NCBI GenBank assembly: GCA_028671895.1
Contig: JAPMAC010000231.1
Coordinates: 8,830,001-8,894,000 of the forward strand
Direction of reading: 5' to 3'
Source of the DNA: Oenanthe sinensis
Lineage: Eukaryota > Streptophyta > Magnoliopsida > Apiales > Apiaceae
DNA: 64,000 nucleotides
Part shown: positions 1-11,119 of the stretch, in pieces
How the letters are laid out: the number at the start of each line of letters is the position of its first letter
Numbering within the stretch: the first letter of the stretch is position 1
Made by a program: the position numbers and the translations under genes
Notes under the pieces: model-generated
Databases searched by the model: none
What the model was told of the DNA's origin: nothing
The model's input: only the letters and a program-made list of their open reading frames with translations

Positions 1-785
1 TATAAGCAACTTCCCCTACTCTCTCTAACATCAAAAGGGCCAACATATCTCGGAGTAAGCTTTCCCTTCATACCAAAATGTTTAACACCATTTCAAGGAG
101 ACACTTTTAAAATCACATGATCACCAGACTCAAATCCGCCAAACTTCCTCTTTTGATCTGCATAGCTTTTGTGACGCAATTGAGCTTCCTTTAAGTTTTC
201 TTTAGCCTGCTCTATCTTCTCGTTAGTTATCCGAACTAACTCTGACCCTTCAATGACTCTCTCTCCAACCTCATTCCAACAAGTCGGAGCTCTACATTTT
301 CTACCATACAACGCCTCAAATGGCGGCATGTCAATGCTCACTTGCCAAATATTATTGTACGCAAACTCCACAAGATACAAATATTTATCCCAATCACCAG
401 AACACTTCAAATCACAAGCCCTTAACATATCCTCTAACGTCTCGATCGTCCTCTCTGACTGTCCATCAGTTTGTGAATGAAAAGTTGTGCTATAATTAAG
501 GCTCGTACCCCAAGCCTGCTGAAATCCCTTCCAAAAACGCGAAGTAAACCTCGTATCCCTGTCTGAAACTATCGACACAGGCACACCATGAAGTCTAACA
601 ATATCCCGTTGAAATATCTCTGCCAATTCATGAATAGGAGTAGTCTCTCTAATAGGTAAGAAATGAGCTGATTTTGTAAGTCTATCAACTACCACCCAAA
701 TAACATCATTCTTCTTGAAGGTCCTTGGTAAACCGGTCACAAAATCCATGGTAATGTTTTCCCACTTCCAAACCGGGATATTCAA
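1..785 (-). pseudogene. chromovirus integrase core and C-terminal region (broken)
   Basis: Reading from 785 leftwards, the frame is open for 230 codons. It shows a DDE integrase core: MDFVTGLP with the first Asp, VVVDRLTKSAHFLP, SDRDTRFTSRFW with the second Asp, and the TDGQSERTIETLEDMLRAC block with the Glu. The C-terminal part (YADQKRKFGGFESGDHVILKVSP) is the usual lead-in to the GPF motif and chromodomain, which lie left of the window. A stop at about 93 breaks the frame, although residues resembling GMKGKLTPRYVGPF can be read between 1 and 92. The enzyme would insert element cDNA into chromatin; this copy is a pseudogene. Confidence 0.88.
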
Positions 786-1159
786 CTGCTATAACAGTCC
801 ACTAGATCTCTGGTGTTCAATTTTCACCTATTGACATTTAAGACATTTCCCCCACAAATTCTGTTATGTCTCGTTTCATCCCACTCTACCAAAAGTGCTT
901 CTTCAAATCCCTATACATCTTAGTAGAACTTGGATAAATAGAGAATGAAAAACTATGAGCCTCAGTCAAAACTGCTTCACGAATCGCTACGTCTGAAGGT
1001 ACACACAAACTACTATCCAACCATACCACACCATGATCATCACATGAAACTCTGTTTGCTTACCATCTGCCACATTCGATCTAATAGCTTCTAGCCCTGT
1101 ATCATTTTTCTGAGCTTTCTTAACCCTTGAGACTAGATTTGATTCCACCTTCAAACTTG
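786..1159 (-). pseudogene. degraded chromovirus integrase N-terminal (zinc-binding) region
   Basis: This stretch lies between the RNase H frame and the integrase core, where the HHCC zinc-binding domain belongs. Minus-strand reading gives only short pieces with stops and shifts. No intact domain can be called. Confidence 0.5.
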
Positions 1160-1660
1160 CTAAGCTTGCAGCTGGTTCCCAATATACAACTCCATACCCA
1201 AACGCTTCATATCTGAAATAAGGTGCTGCTGAGTAATAAGAGATGCAACACTTCCCAAATTCTTCCTACTAAGAGCACCTGTGACTACATTTGCCTTTCT
1301 TGGATGATACTGAATTTTAGCATCATATTCTTTAATAAGTTCAAGCCACCTCATCTGCCTCATGTTTAACTCTTTTTGTGTAAAAATGTGACTCTTATGA
1401 TCAGTGAAGATGTCACAAGTCTTTCCATACAAATAATGCCTCCAAATTTTTAAGGCAAAGACCACTGCTGCTAACTCCAAGTCATGGGTAGGATAATTTA
1501 CCTCATAAGGTTTAAGTTGCCTAGAGACGTAAGAAATTACCTTCCCACGGTGAATAAGAACACACCACAATCCTCTATTAGTAGCATCACCATAAATCCG
1601 ATGTCCTCCACTCCGTGATGGTAAAACAAGTATAGGAGCATACACCAATCTATTCTTCAA
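1160..1660 (-). pseudogene. chromovirus RNase H domain (fragment)
   Basis: A minus-strand open frame of 166 codons carries a Ty3/gypsy RNase H. Visible blocks are [56 protein letters not shown] (Glu and downstream residues), FTDHKSH with the catalytic Asp, and [33 protein letters not shown]. In the last block the usual V-A-D-A-LSR reads VVTGALSR, so a catalytic Asp appears lost. The enzyme would degrade the RNA strand of the RNA:DNA hybrid. It is in the same frame as the RT piece to its right, separated by a stop near 1672. Confidence 0.85.
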
Positions 1661-1672
1661 CTCTTGAGAACT

Positions 1673-2421
1673 CTACTCACGATCATCATTCCACTCGAAC
1701 TTAACACCCTTTCGCATCAGCTGAGTCAATGACAAATCTATGGATGAGAAACCCTCTACAAAACGCCTATAGTAGCCTGCCAAACCCAAGAAACTCCTCA
1801 CCTCTGTCACAGTGCTAGGTCTCGACCAATTTGTGATAGCCTCGACTTTCGCAGGATCTAACTCAATCCCCTTACTAGACACAATATGCCCCAAAAATGC
1901 AACCTGCTTCAACCAGAATTCACACTTCGAAAATTTTGCAAACAATTTCTTCTCCCTCAAAATTTCAAGTACAATGCGCAAATGTTCCTCGTGCTCTTCC
2001 TTACTCCTAGAGTATATTAAGATATCATCAATGAAAACCATAACGAGCTTATCCAAGTAATCATGAAACACCCGATTCATCAAATCTATAAATACTGTTG
2101 GTGCATTCGTCAACCCAAAGGACATCACAAGAAACTCATAATGACCATATCGAGTGTGAAATATTGTGTTCAGAATATCCTCATTTCTTACTTGTACTAG
2201 TGATAACTCGATCTCAAATCTATCTTCGAAAAATGCTTCGGCCCCTGCAACTGATCGAACAAGTAATCAATGCATGGCAAAAGATACTTGTTTATGACAG
2301 TCACCTTATTCAACTCCCTGTAGTCAATACACAATCTCATAGACCCGTCTTTCTTCTTCACAAAAAATAGTGAAGCACTCCATGAAGATAGACTCGGTCT
2401 GATAAATCCCTTATCCAACAA
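1673..2421 (-). pseudogene. chromovirus reverse transcriptase (broken by a frameshift)
   Basis: Two overlapping minus-strand frames make up one RT. The 2421-2197 piece holds [30 protein letters not shown] and the first catalytic region FSKIDLRS. The 2128-1673 piece holds the [13 protein letters not shown] block, the active-site FIDDIL and the thumb ([26 protein letters not shown]). The frames differ, so at least one indel lies between 2128 and 2197. Upstream of 2421 there is an in-frame stop, and the sequence is then cut by the Sirevirus insertion at 2472. Confidence 0.88.
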
Positions 2422-2467
2422 GTCTTGTAGTTATTCTTTTAATTCATATAACTCTACTAGTGTCATC

Positions 2468-2472
2468 GTATA
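2468..2472. repeat. 5-bp target site duplication GTATA (left)
   Basis: GTATA directly precedes the TG of the 5' LTR, and the same five bases follow the CA of the 3' LTR at 17041-17045. This marks the family A Sirevirus as a single complete insertion. Confidence 0.95.
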
Positions 2473-3116
2473 TGAAAGGCATAGGTGTACTAACTTGTAA
2501 CACTTAATTATTATGTAACTCAACTAAGTAAAAGATAAAACAACAGCAAAACAAGAGAAACGGAAGAAGCACATGGAATCAATCAACTGAAGAAATGGTA
2601 ATGATACTTGGTAACTACAAGTAACTAATTTGGTTAATCAAGGATGCATAAGTGAGAAGAAGTTCAATCTGAGTATTGCTCATGCCCTAACTTATCTAAT
2701 GGAGAATCAAATTAATGTCAAGGAAGTATCAAGAAGACCAAAGTGATTTCATGTAATGTATATCAACATCTGGATAATGTAAAGGTTAATCAACAAATGA
2801 GAACTGACATTCAGAAGCAAGAACCCCTACAAGACTAGTCACTTATGAACCAGACCGTTGCATCAAGTGTCAGGACATTGGAGGCAAGTTCATGTCAGTA
2901 ATAGAAGATCTCATTTGAATTGAGTGAGGAAAAGAAATTGAAGAAGCTAAGGAAACTTGCTCATAAAGGTTAACTCTCAATTAGTCACTAAAGAAGGTCA
3001 ACATTGGATGTGTGCATATTTGCCAAGGCAAATGTCGATCCACAGCAGATCGAGATGCGGGTCGAGATTTACAAGTGAAGTAAAACACTGCTAAGGCAAA
3101 TCTCGATCCAGGCGAT

Positions 3117-3314
3117 AGATCGAGATCGAGATTCTCCCAGATCGAGATCGAGATCTTCACAGATCGAGATCGAGATCTTCATAGATCGAGATCGAGATTC
3201 TCCCAGATCGAGATCGAGATTTTCACAGATCGAGATCGAGATCTTCATAGATCGAGATCGAGATTCTCCCAGATCGAGATCGAGATTTTCACAGATCGAG
3301 ATCAAGATGGGTCC
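3117..3314 (+). repeat. 22-bp tandem repeat in the family A LTR (GATCGAGATC-based)
   Basis: Eight full units and part of a ninth, each starting AGATCGAGATCGAGAT with a variable six-base tail (TCTCCC, CTTCAC/TTTCAC or CTTCAT). The tails recur in order, giving a 66-bp trimer superstructure. The core is nearly palindromic. A 22-bp period puts every unit on about the same face of the helix, as expected of an array of protein-binding sites. The same array lies at 16369-16566. Confidence 0.93.
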
Positions 3315-3475
3315 AGGCGAAGATCGAGATGCGGGTAGAAATGTAACATTTAATGTTCAAGGGACAAGTGGCTTATTGTAAACGGTTGATCCAGAGTTGT
3401 TGTTAAAGTACTTTTTGTTGTCGAAATCCTGATTGGGCCACGTACACAAAAAGGACAAGATCAAGACTACATGAC

Positions 3476-3485
3476 ATTATAAAAG
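3476..3485 (+). promoter_or_regulatory. probable TATA box of the family A LTR
   Basis: ATTATAAAAG lies about 165 bp downstream of the 22-bp array and about 300 bp before the LTR end. This suits a U3 promoter starting the genomic RNA. The call is from motif and position only. Confidence 0.6.
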
Positions 3486-3791
3486 CAGCACTTTGTTATT
3501 TAGTAGGTACAAGTATCTCTGTATTTTCAACGATAATTTTTAAGAGAGAGCATTTACTGTAAAACAAAAAGTGAGAGAGAGGATCAGTTGAATCTAGCTT
3601 TAATTGCTGTATTTATTGTTCAACTGATCATGATGCTTTTATGAATGTTGTAGCAAATCCATCAATGAATATAATGATATATTCTTGAAATTCTGTGTCA
3701 TCATTTATTACTTGCACATTGTTTATTCTCTTATTTTTTGAACAGTTGTATTCACCCCCCCCCCCCTCTACAACACTTTGGACCTAACAAT

Positions 3792-3803
3792 TGGTATCAG
3801 AGC
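3792..3803 (+). promoter_or_regulatory. primer-binding site, initiator tRNA-Met
   Basis: TGGTATCAGAGC, two bases after the 5' LTR, is the standard plant copia PBS complementary to the 3' end of initiator tRNA-Met, which primes minus-strand cDNA. Confidence 0.95.
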
Positions 3804-4288
3804 CCCTGTTAAACACATCTAACAGAGATCCTACTGTGTTGTTTGAGTTGGTTCTTGAAAATCCCAGATCTAATTTTTTTTCTTGAAGTTTGTGCCGGAA
3901 GTTTTTATTTGTGTCTTCTTGAAAAAGTCGTAGATCTAAAAAGTTCTGAGTCATGGTGTAAGGAATACTTGTACAAAATTCCAAAATACTGTACTTTAGA
4001 GCTTTGTGGATTTTCTTGTGGTCAAAACTGGAATCAACTGATTGACTAAACAAAAAGGACAATTTCGAACTTCTGTCAACTAGAAAGTGGACACCTTTTT
4101 GTTTGGACTTGAAAAATTGTGGACCCTGCTACTGTTCCTGTGATTAAAACTAACTTGCTTGAATCTTAAGTGCAAAATCCGTTGGATATTAAGCGTTGGA
4201 TATTTAAAGTGAGATAATTAATTTTTCAAGTAAATACAATTTATTGTAATTTGAAAAGTGTATTATCTTAATTTTAAATTTTATTAAA
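3804..4288 (+). other. family A leader between PBS and gag
   Basis: About 485 bp of AT-rich untranslated leader. The short open frames here resemble nothing. Packaging or dimerisation signals would be expected in it, but I cannot recognise one. Confidence 0.6.
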
Positions 4289-5485
4289 ATGGCCGCCGCA
4301 CACAGATTTAAGATACCTCCGTTTGATGCACAACATTATGACGAATGGACCGGAAGGATGAGAGCTTACCTTGAATCAATAAACAAGGTATACTTGAGAA
4401 TATTGGAAAACGGTCCATACATACCCATGAGAATTGAGCCAGAGCGAATGGAAGGAGGGATACTAATTCCATCCCGGTCTGTTCCTAAAGAGGAAATGGA
4501 GTTTTCAGACGCAGATAAAGAATTGGTTGGTATGGATGCGTCGTTATGCAATGTCATAATTGAATCCCTAAACTCAGAGTACTATGTTCAAATAAAGGGA
4601 TTAAAAACAGCTAAAGCCATGTGGGATAAACTGGCTGTGGTGATGGAGGGGACCGAGGAAGTTAGAGATAATCACAAACGCATTCTGATATCTGAATATG
4701 AATCGTTCAGATGCGAACGAGGAGAAAGCGTAGCGGATGTTTACAAACGTTACAGTAAATTGCTTATCGAGTTGAGTATAAGAGATAAAGTCTATCCACT
4801 AGCAGATTCAAATATCAAGTTTCTATTGAATTTGCCTAAACATCTGGAACACAGGATCACTGCCATTCGAGAGTCAAGAGACTTGAAAAATACTTCTCTC
4901 GAAAAGCTGTATGGTGTTTTGAAGACCTACGAGCTGGAGCAGGAACAAAATGACAGAAGAAGATCCTACAATAGTGGAGAAAACAAAGCGGTAAGTGAGT
5001 CTGGACTTGTAGCTGAAGAGTCTGCTGTAAAGGCACTTGCAGCTGTCTCATTGAAAACTGCTAATCCTGAAAGGGTGGTATTAGACATTGAAGATCCATC
5101 CGAAGAAAGTGAGGATGAATACTATACCCTTGAAGAGCTGGACAAATTAGAAGACAAGTCGTATGCTTGTATTGCTCGAGAATTTGCTCATATCAGCTTC
5201 AGGAAGCAAAGAAGTGGTAAAGGACGATTTGGTAGTTCTTTCAGCCGAAGAGGCAGCAGTAGCGGCAGAGGCAGTAGTGTAAGTGGTCGGGGAAGTTACA
5301 GTGGCCGAGGTAGCACATCCGGTAGTGGCTACAGACCTAACCTGGTAGACAAGAACAAGTTCAGATGCTACAACTGCAATGAATTGGGGCACTTCGCAAC
5401 AGAGTGCAAGAAGCCCAAGTACGTTCATCCCAAGGAATCCTATGCTGATCTGAAAAAGAAATATGATGCCTTGGTTAGCAAGTAA
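4289..5485 (+). CDS. gag: Gag, family A Sirevirus
   Basis: 398 codons from the ATG in TTATTAAAATGGCC. The N-terminal two thirds is the copia Gag fold (WTGRMRAYLESI, AMWDKLAVVMEGTEEV, FLLNLPKHLEHRITAIRESRD). A Ser/Gly/Arg-rich stretch at about residues 310-350 is followed by a zinc knuckle, C-x2-C-x4-H-x4-C, starting at Cys360 (CYNCNELGHFATEC). Gag would form the virus-like particle and bind genomic RNA. The frame ends at TAA (5483-5485) but stays open in the same frame for another 450 codons. The context after the stop is CAG AAG. A CAA-to-TAA change or stop readthrough could both explain it. Confidence 0.93.
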   Translation: MAAAHRFKIPPFDAQHYDEWTGRMRAYLESINKVYLRILENGPYIPMRIEPERMEGGILIPSRSVPKEEMEFSDADKELVGMDASLCNVIIESLNSEYYVQIKGLKTAKAMWDKLAVVMEGTEEVRDNHKRILISEYESFRCERGESVADVYKRYSKLLIELSIRDKVYPLADSNIKFLLNLPKHLEHRITAIRESRDLKNTSLEKLYGVLKTYELEQEQNDRRRSYNSGENKAVSESGLVAEESAVKALAAVSLKTANPERVVLDIEDPSEESEDEYYTLEELDKLEDKSYACIAREFAHISFRKQRSGKGRFGSSFSRRGSSSGRGSSVSGRGSYSGRGSTSGSGYRPNLVDKNKFRCYNCNELGHFATECKKPKYVHPKESYADLKKKYDALVSK

Positions 5486-6838
5486 CAGAAGGGAAGCCGG
5501 GCGTATGTTGTGACTGAAGGGAAGGGTTGGGACGAGTCTGATGAAGATGAAGATCAGGAGCTATGCAATTTCGCTTTAATGGCAAAATCTTCAGAACAAT
5601 CAGAGGTACCGATTCTAACCGTAAATGAAATGTCTATACCTGAGTACCAAAATGAATTAGCTGCCATGACTAAAGATATGTACAATCTCCAACTAAATCT
5701 AATTGCTGTTAATGAGGAAAATGCTAAACTCTCCCTTAAGAATAGACTTCTCGAGGCCAGGGTAGAGGAATTAGAATCAGGAGAAAGTAAAGAAAGGCAG
5801 TTAATGAATCAGGTAGACGTTTTAGAACACAAGCTTAAGATTAGGGAAGACCTTAACGAAGAACTTAAAAATGAATTAGCTGAGCTTAAAATAACATGTA
5901 AATCTTTTGAAGAAGCTGCTAATAAAGTTTTTGTAGAAAGGGACATGTACATGAAACTGGCAGGCAAGAGTAAAAATGAAAAAGTAAACATAGGACTTGA
6001 CTACACACAGAAAAAGAAAAATAGGGCTGCTGAGTTGTTAGAGCCAGTGTTAGTCAAAGAAAATGTGCCTGAGGTTTTAATGGATGTTAGAAAACCTATC
6101 TTTAAGCATTTTGAGCCTAGGACCATAGATCCTGTTGCTACTGAAATTGAACATGAGATTAAAATTGAAAGAGATTCAGAAGAAAAAGTAGTAGAACCTA
6201 CAACTTCTAAAAGAGCGAGTAAGATTGCTTATGCTAAGAGAGGAGTAGGAACCAAGGAGGCTAAGACGGTGTCATATAAACAATGGGTAGCAGGATCAGA
6301 CCAAATGAAAGCACCTGTAAAGGCAGTTAAAACTGAACCTGCATCTGTATCTACATCTACACGAGCTAGAAAGGCATGCTATATCTGTAATCAAACTGAT
6401 CATTTGTCTTACTATTGCCCGTTCTATGTAGAGGAAGAAAAATCTGTTGGTTGTAATACCATGCCTGCAACTACTGCTTTGCCTAACATGCATGCAAATC
6501 ATGCTAAATGTAATAATCCTAATTGTATGCCATGTGCTGTAAACATCATGCATGCTTATTTTAATTTAATGAATACTGCTAGTGCATCTGTTGAACATAC
6601 ATCTAGTAGTGGTAAGAAAAAGCATGTGGGGTCAAAGACTAAGACTTCAAGTCCTCCTAAAGTTAGGAGTGACCAGTCTACTCCCAAACCTGACAAGCCT
6701 GTCAAGGTTGACAAGGGAAAAGACAAAGTCAAGATGAATGCCCCTGATGGCAACAAGGCAAAGCCTTCTGTATCTGAAAAGAAAAAGGAAATTATTGATG
6801 CCGGGCCCAAACATCATTGGGTTCCGAAGAACACCTAA
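5486..6838 (+). CDS. second gag-like segment: coiled coil plus second zinc knuckle
   Basis: Continues the Gag reading frame directly after the TAA at 5483-5485, without its own ATG at the start; the first in-frame ATG is near 5582. An acidic start ([20 protein letters not shown]) is followed by a long coiled coil at 5640-5960, then a basic linker, a [14 protein letters not shown] knuckle near 6378, a Cys/His-rich patch (CNNPNCMPC) and a lysine-rich tail ending in HHWVPKNT. The same order is seen on the minus strand at 38331-39671 in family B, so it is a normal part of these elements. I infer a Gag C-terminal extension. The pol frame starts in the -1 register within the last 40 bases. Confidence 0.85.
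   Translation, partial: QKGSRAYVVTEGKGWDESDEDEDQELCNFALMAKSSEQSEVPILTVNEMSIPEYQNELAAMTKDMYNLQLNLIAVNEENAKLSLKNRLLEARVEELESGESKERQLMNQVDVLEHKLKIREDLNEELKNELAELKITCKSFEEAANKVFVERDMYMKLAGKSKNEKVNIGLDYTQKKKNRAAELLEPVLVKENVPEVLMDVRKPIFKHFEPRTIDPVATEIEHEIKIERDSEEKVVEPTTSKRASKIAYAKRGVGTKEAKTVSYKQWVAGSDQMKAPVKAVKTEPASVSTSTRARKACYICNQTDHLSYYCPFYVEEEKSVGCNTMPATTALPNMHANHAKCNNPNCMPCAVNIMHAYFNLMNTASASVEHTSSSGKKKHVGSKTKTSSPPKVRSDQSTPKPDKPVKVDKGKDKVKMNAPDGNKAKPSVSEKKKEIIDAGPKHHWVPKNT
6799..6835 (+). other. gag/pol overlap, pol in the -1 frame
   Basis: The upstream frame stops at 6836-6838 (TAA), and the pol frame is open from just after a TGA at 6796-6798. Any ribosomal shift must happen within these 37 bases. 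No standard X-XXY-YYZ heptamer stands in the zero frame. The family B plus element has the same arrangement near 43210-43228 around a shared TTGGGT[T/A]CC[G/A]A core. Confidence 0.6.
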
Positions 6839-9800
6839 TCTTTCTGGATTTGCAGGGCAGTGAACAGGAAAAGAGTAAAGTCATATGGGTGCTAGACAGT
6901 GGAGCATCGAGGCATATGACCGGCAATAAGTCCCTGCTAACAGATTTGGTGTTGAGAGCCGGCTCCGTGGTTACTTTTGGAGATAACAGCAAAGGTTACA
7001 CCAGGGGATATGGCAAGATCGTTTGTGGAAATGTTATCATTGAGGACGTGTCCTTTGTGGACGGATTGCGAGATAATCTTCTCAGCGTTAGTCAGTTCAC
7101 CGACAGGGGTTTTGACGTCAACTTTGGGAAGCATGATTGTTCGATTCGAAGCAAAAAGGATGGAAGCCTTGCTCTCAAAGGAGTAAGGAAGTCAAATTTG
7201 TTCATAGCTGACATGAATTCTGCTGATCAGTCTGAAGTCACGTGTTTCTACAGCAAGGCTTCTGCTGATGAAAGTTGGCTATGGCATAAAAGATTATCTC
7301 ACCTGAACTTTAAAGCAATGAATAATCTCGTAAGGAGAGAATTGGTGAGAGGGCTGCCGCAGATGGAGTTCACCCCAGATGGACTCTGCGAAGCATGTGA
7401 GATGGGAAAATCAAAAAGAGCCTCGCGTAAGGATAAACAAGTGAATAGCATTACCGAGCCCCTACAACTCCTTCACATGGATTTGTTTGGACCTGTTAAT
7501 GTTATGTCAATGTCAAGGAAAAGATATGCGCTGGTGATTGTCGATGACTTTTCCAAATACACATGGGTGAAGTTTGTGACATCGAAAGATGAAGTGCCAC
7601 ATGAGATCATTAGACATGTACTGGAAATTGAAAATGTAGCAAGTCTGACTGTGAAGACTATCCGATCCGACAATGGGACAGAATTCAAGAACTCAGTGTT
7701 AATGGATTTCTGCATATCTAAAGGGATCAGACGACAGTATTCAGCACCGAGAACACCGCAGCAGAACGGGGTGGTAGAAAGGAAGAACAGGACGCTGGTT
7801 GAAGCAGCTAGGACAATGCTGTATGAGTCAAAACTTCCTTTATATTTTTGGGCTGAAGCAGTTAGCACGGCTTGTTATACACAGAACAGAACCCTGATTA
7901 TAAAGGACCATAATGAGACGCCGTATTACATGATGAATAAACGAAAACCATCTATCAAGTACTTTCACGTATTTGGTGCCAAATGCTTTGTGTTAAGAGA
8001 CAATGCACAACTTGGAAAGTTTGATGCCAAAGCAGATGAAGGGTTTTTCATTGGATATTCTCTTGAAGTAGTAGCAGCGTACAGGGTGTTTGTGCTTAAT
8101 GATCGCAAGGTGGTTGAAAGCCTTAATGTCACATTCGACGACTCAAAGCTCCCTTCTATACAAAAAGAAGATAGTGAGCCCACTTCCCTAAGATTTGAAA
8201 ATATGGATGTTGATGAAGTGGATACAGTTCCTGAGTCAGTAGTGCAGGGTAGTGATCTAACTATAAATAATGAAATTAATCAAGAGTCTAGTGTTTCGCA
8301 AATTCAAAACCCTAGGACTGAGGGATCACCTTCCGTCAGACCTGGTACTAACTCAGGGGGAGTCAGTATGCACTCAGGGGGAGCAGCTCACTCAGGGGGA
8401 GCTAGTACTAGCTCAAGAGAAGCTAGTGAAAGTGCTTCTAGACTAAGTCACCTTCACTTACAAGATCAAGCTGAATCATCAAGAACATTTGCTAGGGATC
8501 GCACTTGGAACAAGGACCATCCGTTCGAGCTAATTATTGGTGATCCAGAAGCCGGAGTGACTACTAGAGGAAAAGCTAGAGCTGAAATTGCCACTGAGAA
8601 TGAATGTCTATATTCAGTGTTCCTTTCTCAGATGGAACCTAAAGTGGTGGAAGAAGCTCTAGATGACGCTGATTGGGTGATTGCTATGCAAGAGGAACTC
8701 AATCAGTTTGAAAGGCAGAAGGTGTGGAAGCTGGTACCCAGACCAAAGAATAGATCTGTTGTTGGGACAAAATGGGTATTCAGGAACAAGCTGGATGAAG
8801 ACGGACGTGTAACACGAAATAAAGCTCGCCTGGTTGCTAAGGGTTACACTCAAAGAGAAGGAATTGATTATGATGAAACCTATGCACCAGTAGCAAGGCT
8901 AGAGGCAGTGAGGATGTTCTTGGCATTCGCAGCACATCATGGTTTTAAAGTCTATCAAATGGATGTCAAGAGTGCATTCTTAAACGGTGAACTGGATGAA
9001 GAGGTGTATGTCGAGCAACCTCCCGGGTTTATCGATATCAAATATTGTGATTATGTTTATCGACTCTTCAAATCAGTATATGGCCTTAAGCAGTCTCCGC
9101 GGAAGTGGTATGAAACTCTGTCAGACTTCTTACTAGAAAGTGGTTTTACAAGAGGAGTAATCGACAAGACGCTTTTCTACAAGAAATGCAAAGATGATCT
9201 AATAATGGTGCAAGTATATGTGGATGACATTATCTTTGGGTCTGCAAATGAGAAGCTGTGTGCTAAATTCGCTAAGTTAATGCAATCAAGGTATGAGATG
9301 AGCATGATGGGAGAGCTGACGTTCTTTCTGGGCATACAAGTTAGTCAGAAGAAGGACGGGATATTTATCTGCCAGACCAAGTACATTCATGATCTATTGA
9401 AGAAGTATGGTCTCCAAGATGTATCACAAGCAAAGACTCCTATGGCAACAGCCACGAAGCTTGACGAGGACAAAGCGGGTAAACCTATAGACATCTCAAG
9501 CTATCGAGGTATGATCGGCTCACTTTTGTATTTAACTGCTAGCAGACCTGATATTATGTTCTCTACATGCTTATGTGCAAGGTTCCAAGCGGATCCTAGA
9601 GAGTCACATCTCATAGCCGTAAAGCGTATTTTTAGGTATCTCAAGGGAACATCAAATCTTGGGATTTGGTATCCAAGAGATACAGGGTTTAATCTTGTTG
9701 GCTATTCGGATTCAGATTACGCAGGTTGTAGAATAGACAGGAAGAGCACTTCAGGAAGCTGTCAGTTCCTTGGAAGAAGGTTGGTGTCTTGGCAAAGCAA

Positions 9801-10161
9801 GAAACAACACACAGTATCTACCTCGACAGCTGAAGCAGAATATATTGCTGTTGGAAGCTGTGTGGCCCAGATACTGTGGATGAAGAACCAACTCAAGGAC
9901 TACGGTGTGGAAGTATCTAAGATTCCTATCATGTGTGACAACACAAGTGCTATTGCAATGACCAACAATCCTGTGGATCACTCAAGGACCAAGCACATTG
10001 ACATCAGGTATCATTTTATTAGAGAGCATGTAGAAAATGGAACTGTAGAGTTGCATTTTGTGTCTACTGAACGTCAAATAGCAGATATATTCACTAAACC
10101 TCTAGACGAATCAACATTTTCTAGACTGGTTGGTGAATTGGGGATGCTTAACACCTGTTAG
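6817..10161 (+). CDS. pol: Pol polyprotein: protease, integrase, RT, RNase H (family A)
   Basis: Continuous frame of about 1114 codons; the listed start is the 5' limit of the useful frame, not a proven start codon. Protease: [10 protein letters not shown], catalytic Asp27. GAG-pre-integrase: [10 protein letters not shown] near residue 153. Integrase: Asp222, Asp285 and Glu321, a D-x62-D-x35-E set with the perfect DD35E spacing. RT: Asp716 in YQMDVKSAF and active site YVDD at 801-804. RNase [23 protein letters not shown], and the lineage-typical [13 protein letters not shown] and [12 protein letters not shown] end. All catalytic residues I can check are present, so the enzyme set looks functional. 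The 180-residue linker between integrase and RT carries three CTCAGGGGGAG copies. Confidence 0.95.
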   Translation: MGSEEHLIFLDLQGSEQEKSKVIWVLDSGASRHMTGNKSLLTDLVLRAGSVVTFGDNSKGYTRGYGKIVCGNVIIEDVSFVDGLRDNLLSVSQFTDRGFDVNFGKHDCSIRSKKDGSLALKGVRKSNLFIADMNSADQSEVTCFYSKASADESWLWHKRLSHLNFKAMNNLVRRELVRGLPQMEFTPDGLCEACEMGKSKRASRKDKQVNSITEPLQLLHMDLFGPVNVMSMSRKRYALVIVDDFSKYTWVKFVTSKDEVPHEIIRHVLEIENVASLTVKTIRSDNGTEFKNSVLMDFCISKGIRRQYSAPRTPQQNGVVERKNRTLVEAARTMLYESKLPLYFWAEAVSTACYTQNRTLIIKDHNETPYYMMNKRKPSIKYFHVFGAKCFVLRDNAQLGKFDAKADEGFFIGYSLEVVAAYRVFVLNDRKVVESLNVTFDDSKLPSIQKEDSEPTSLRFENMDVDEVDTVPESVVQGSDLTINNEINQESSVSQIQNPRTEGSPSVRPGTNSGGVSMHSGGAAHSGGASTSSREASESASRLSHLHLQDQAESSRTFARDRTWNKDHPFELIIGDPEAGVTTRGKARAEIATENECLYSVFLSQMEPKVVEEALDDADWVIAMQEELNQFERQKVWKLVPRPKNRSVVGTKWVFRNKLDEDGRVTRNKARLVAKGYTQREGIDYDETYAPVARLEAVRMFLAFAAHHGFKVYQMDVKSAFLNGELDEEVYVEQPPGFIDIKYCDYVYRLFKSVYGLKQSPRKWYETLSDFLLESGFTRGVIDKTLFYKKCKDDLIMVQVYVDDIIFGSANEKLCAKFAKLMQSRYEMSMMGELTFFLGIQVSQKKDGIFICQTKYIHDLLKKYGLQDVSQAKTPMATATKLDEDKAGKPIDISSYRGMIGSLLYLTASRPDIMFSTCLCARFQADPRESHLIAVKRIFRYLKGTSNLGIWYPRDTGFNLVGYSDSDYAGCRIDRKSTSGSCQFLGRRLVSWQSKKQHTVSTSTAEAEYIAVGSCVAQILWMKNQLKDYGVEVSKIPIMCDNTSAIAMTNNPVDHSRTKHIDIRYHFIREHVENGTVELHFVSTERQIADIFTKPLDESTFSRLVGELGMLNTC
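8352..8401 (+). repeat. three CTCAGGGGGAG copies in the integrase-RT linker
   Basis: Copies at 8352-8362, 8373-8383 and 8391-8401, spaced 18-21 bp, within pol. They resemble the polypurine tract next to the 3' LTR (AAATAGGGGGAGA). Family B has ACAGGGGGAGGG at 19870-19882 in the matching linker. They are possible central polypurine tracts, which prime plus-strand DNA internally in some retroelements. Confidence 0.75.
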
Positions 10162-11119
10162 TTTTGCTACCTATCTGTTATAATTCAGTTTGTGTACATA
10201 TTATTGTTACTCATGAATATTCATAATTAATAATGTGTACTTAACTTCATAAATGTATGTGTTGCATATCATAAGGGGTTAGAAAGTTTCATGACATTAA
10301 TCTTGTGATGATCTGTATATCGTTATGGTTAGTGTCTAAATGAAGTAATGAGAAATTTTCTATGACAAATCTCGATCTATCCAACATCGAGATCGACATC
10401 GAGATGTAGATCGAGATGCGGATCTCGAGATCGAGATGTGACTTGTCTTTTCAGTCACTTCTTTTTAGGCGTGCAAGTATATATTATAGCATTAAAAAGG
10501 CTGTTCATTATTTACATTAACTTTCTTTCTCTCCAAAAGCTTAAGCTCTTCAAATACACACGCGTATACATACATTACATCAAGTTTTCTTGTGATTTTC
10601 TTAAACAAAAATCACTAACTGTTACTTAAAAGCATCAATAACTAAAACGAAACTCTGCTAAATTTTGTTTAAAACTGTTGAACTTCTTGTGTTATTTTCA
10701 CGTCATTACTGTTCTTGCAAATAGTTCTTTAGTTTTCTTCTTCATTCGAGTGAGTTTGTTTTTGTTTCGTGCTTTCTTATTCTTAAGTTCTTTGTGTTCT
10801 TGAGCAAAAATAGTTGTGAGTACTACTGGTTAATCCTTAAAGTGCAACTTTACCGCCGTGTTTGTGGTTTTCTGGAAAAATAATTTATTTTGTAACGGCT
10901 GTTCACTTTAATTTTCGAAAACTCAACTGTCAATCATTAGTGGGGAGTTAAGTGGTCATTAGTGGGCAGTTAATTTGTTTTAATTTGTGTCACTAATTAC
11001 GTGGGTTAATTAGTGGGGTTCGTGTACGTTTTATTTTGTTTAAATTTAGAACTTGTTCTCTAAAAAATTCCATTGCAAAACCATTTCAGAACATTTCTTT
11101 TCTCAAACACAAATTTAAA
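10162..11119 (+). promoter_or_regulatory. spacer between pol and aORF with an LTR-like promoter (family A)
   Basis: Noncoding 958 bp. 10368-10440 carries ATCTCGATC, ATCGAGATCGAC, ATCGAGATG, GATCGAGATG and CTCGAGATCGAGATG, the same motif that makes up the LTR 22-bp array. A TATA-like TATATATTA follows at about 10478-10486, then a pyrimidine-rich leader (TTTCTTTCTCTCC) and the aORF ATG at 11120, 633 bp downstream. I infer a separate promoter for aORF mRNA built on the same binding motif as the LTR. A 63-codon open frame at 10438 looks spurious. Confidence 0.65.

Larger units (their letters stand above)
1..2472 (-). mobile_element. Ty3/gypsy chromovirus-type element, 3' (pol) part, minus strand, interrupted
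   Basis: Minus-strand remnant reading RT, RNase H, integrase from right to left. This domain order and the integrase type point to a chromovirus (Tekay/Del-like). The left end runs off the window, so the chromodomain and 3' LTR cannot be seen. The right end is cut at 2472 by the family A Sirevirus, and the element resumes at 17041 after the duplicated GTATA. Frameshifts and stops between domains show it is dead. I infer that it inserted into the family B Sirevirus whose pol resumes at 19592. Confidence 0.88.
2473..3789 (+). repeat. 5' LTR, family A Sirevirus
   Basis: Begins TGAAAGGCATAGG and ends GGACCTAACA. It contains a 22-bp tandem array (3117-3314), a TATA box near 3477 and a run of 12 C near the 3' end. 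It is followed after two bases by the PBS. It is matched at 15725-17040 by an almost identical copy. Confidence 0.97.

Noticed and set aside
3069..3305. Minus-strand open frame with repeated DLDLGESRSRS text (also at 16321-16557)
   Set aside because: It is the 22-bp LTR array read on the other strand; the two copies are the two LTRs. No start context or homology supports a protein.
3117..3314. CRISPR-like regular repeats
   Set aside because: No unique spacers, wrong unit size, plant LTR context. It is a plain tandem array.
3792..3803. tRNA gene fragments at the PBS sites
   Set aside because: Only 11-12 bases complementary to the tRNA 3' end, next to LTRs. These are primer-binding sites; no cloverleaf can be formed.
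10438..10629. Small ORF of 63 codons between pol and aORF
   Set aside because: Overlaps the TATA box and leader of the proposed promoter; no recognisable protein.
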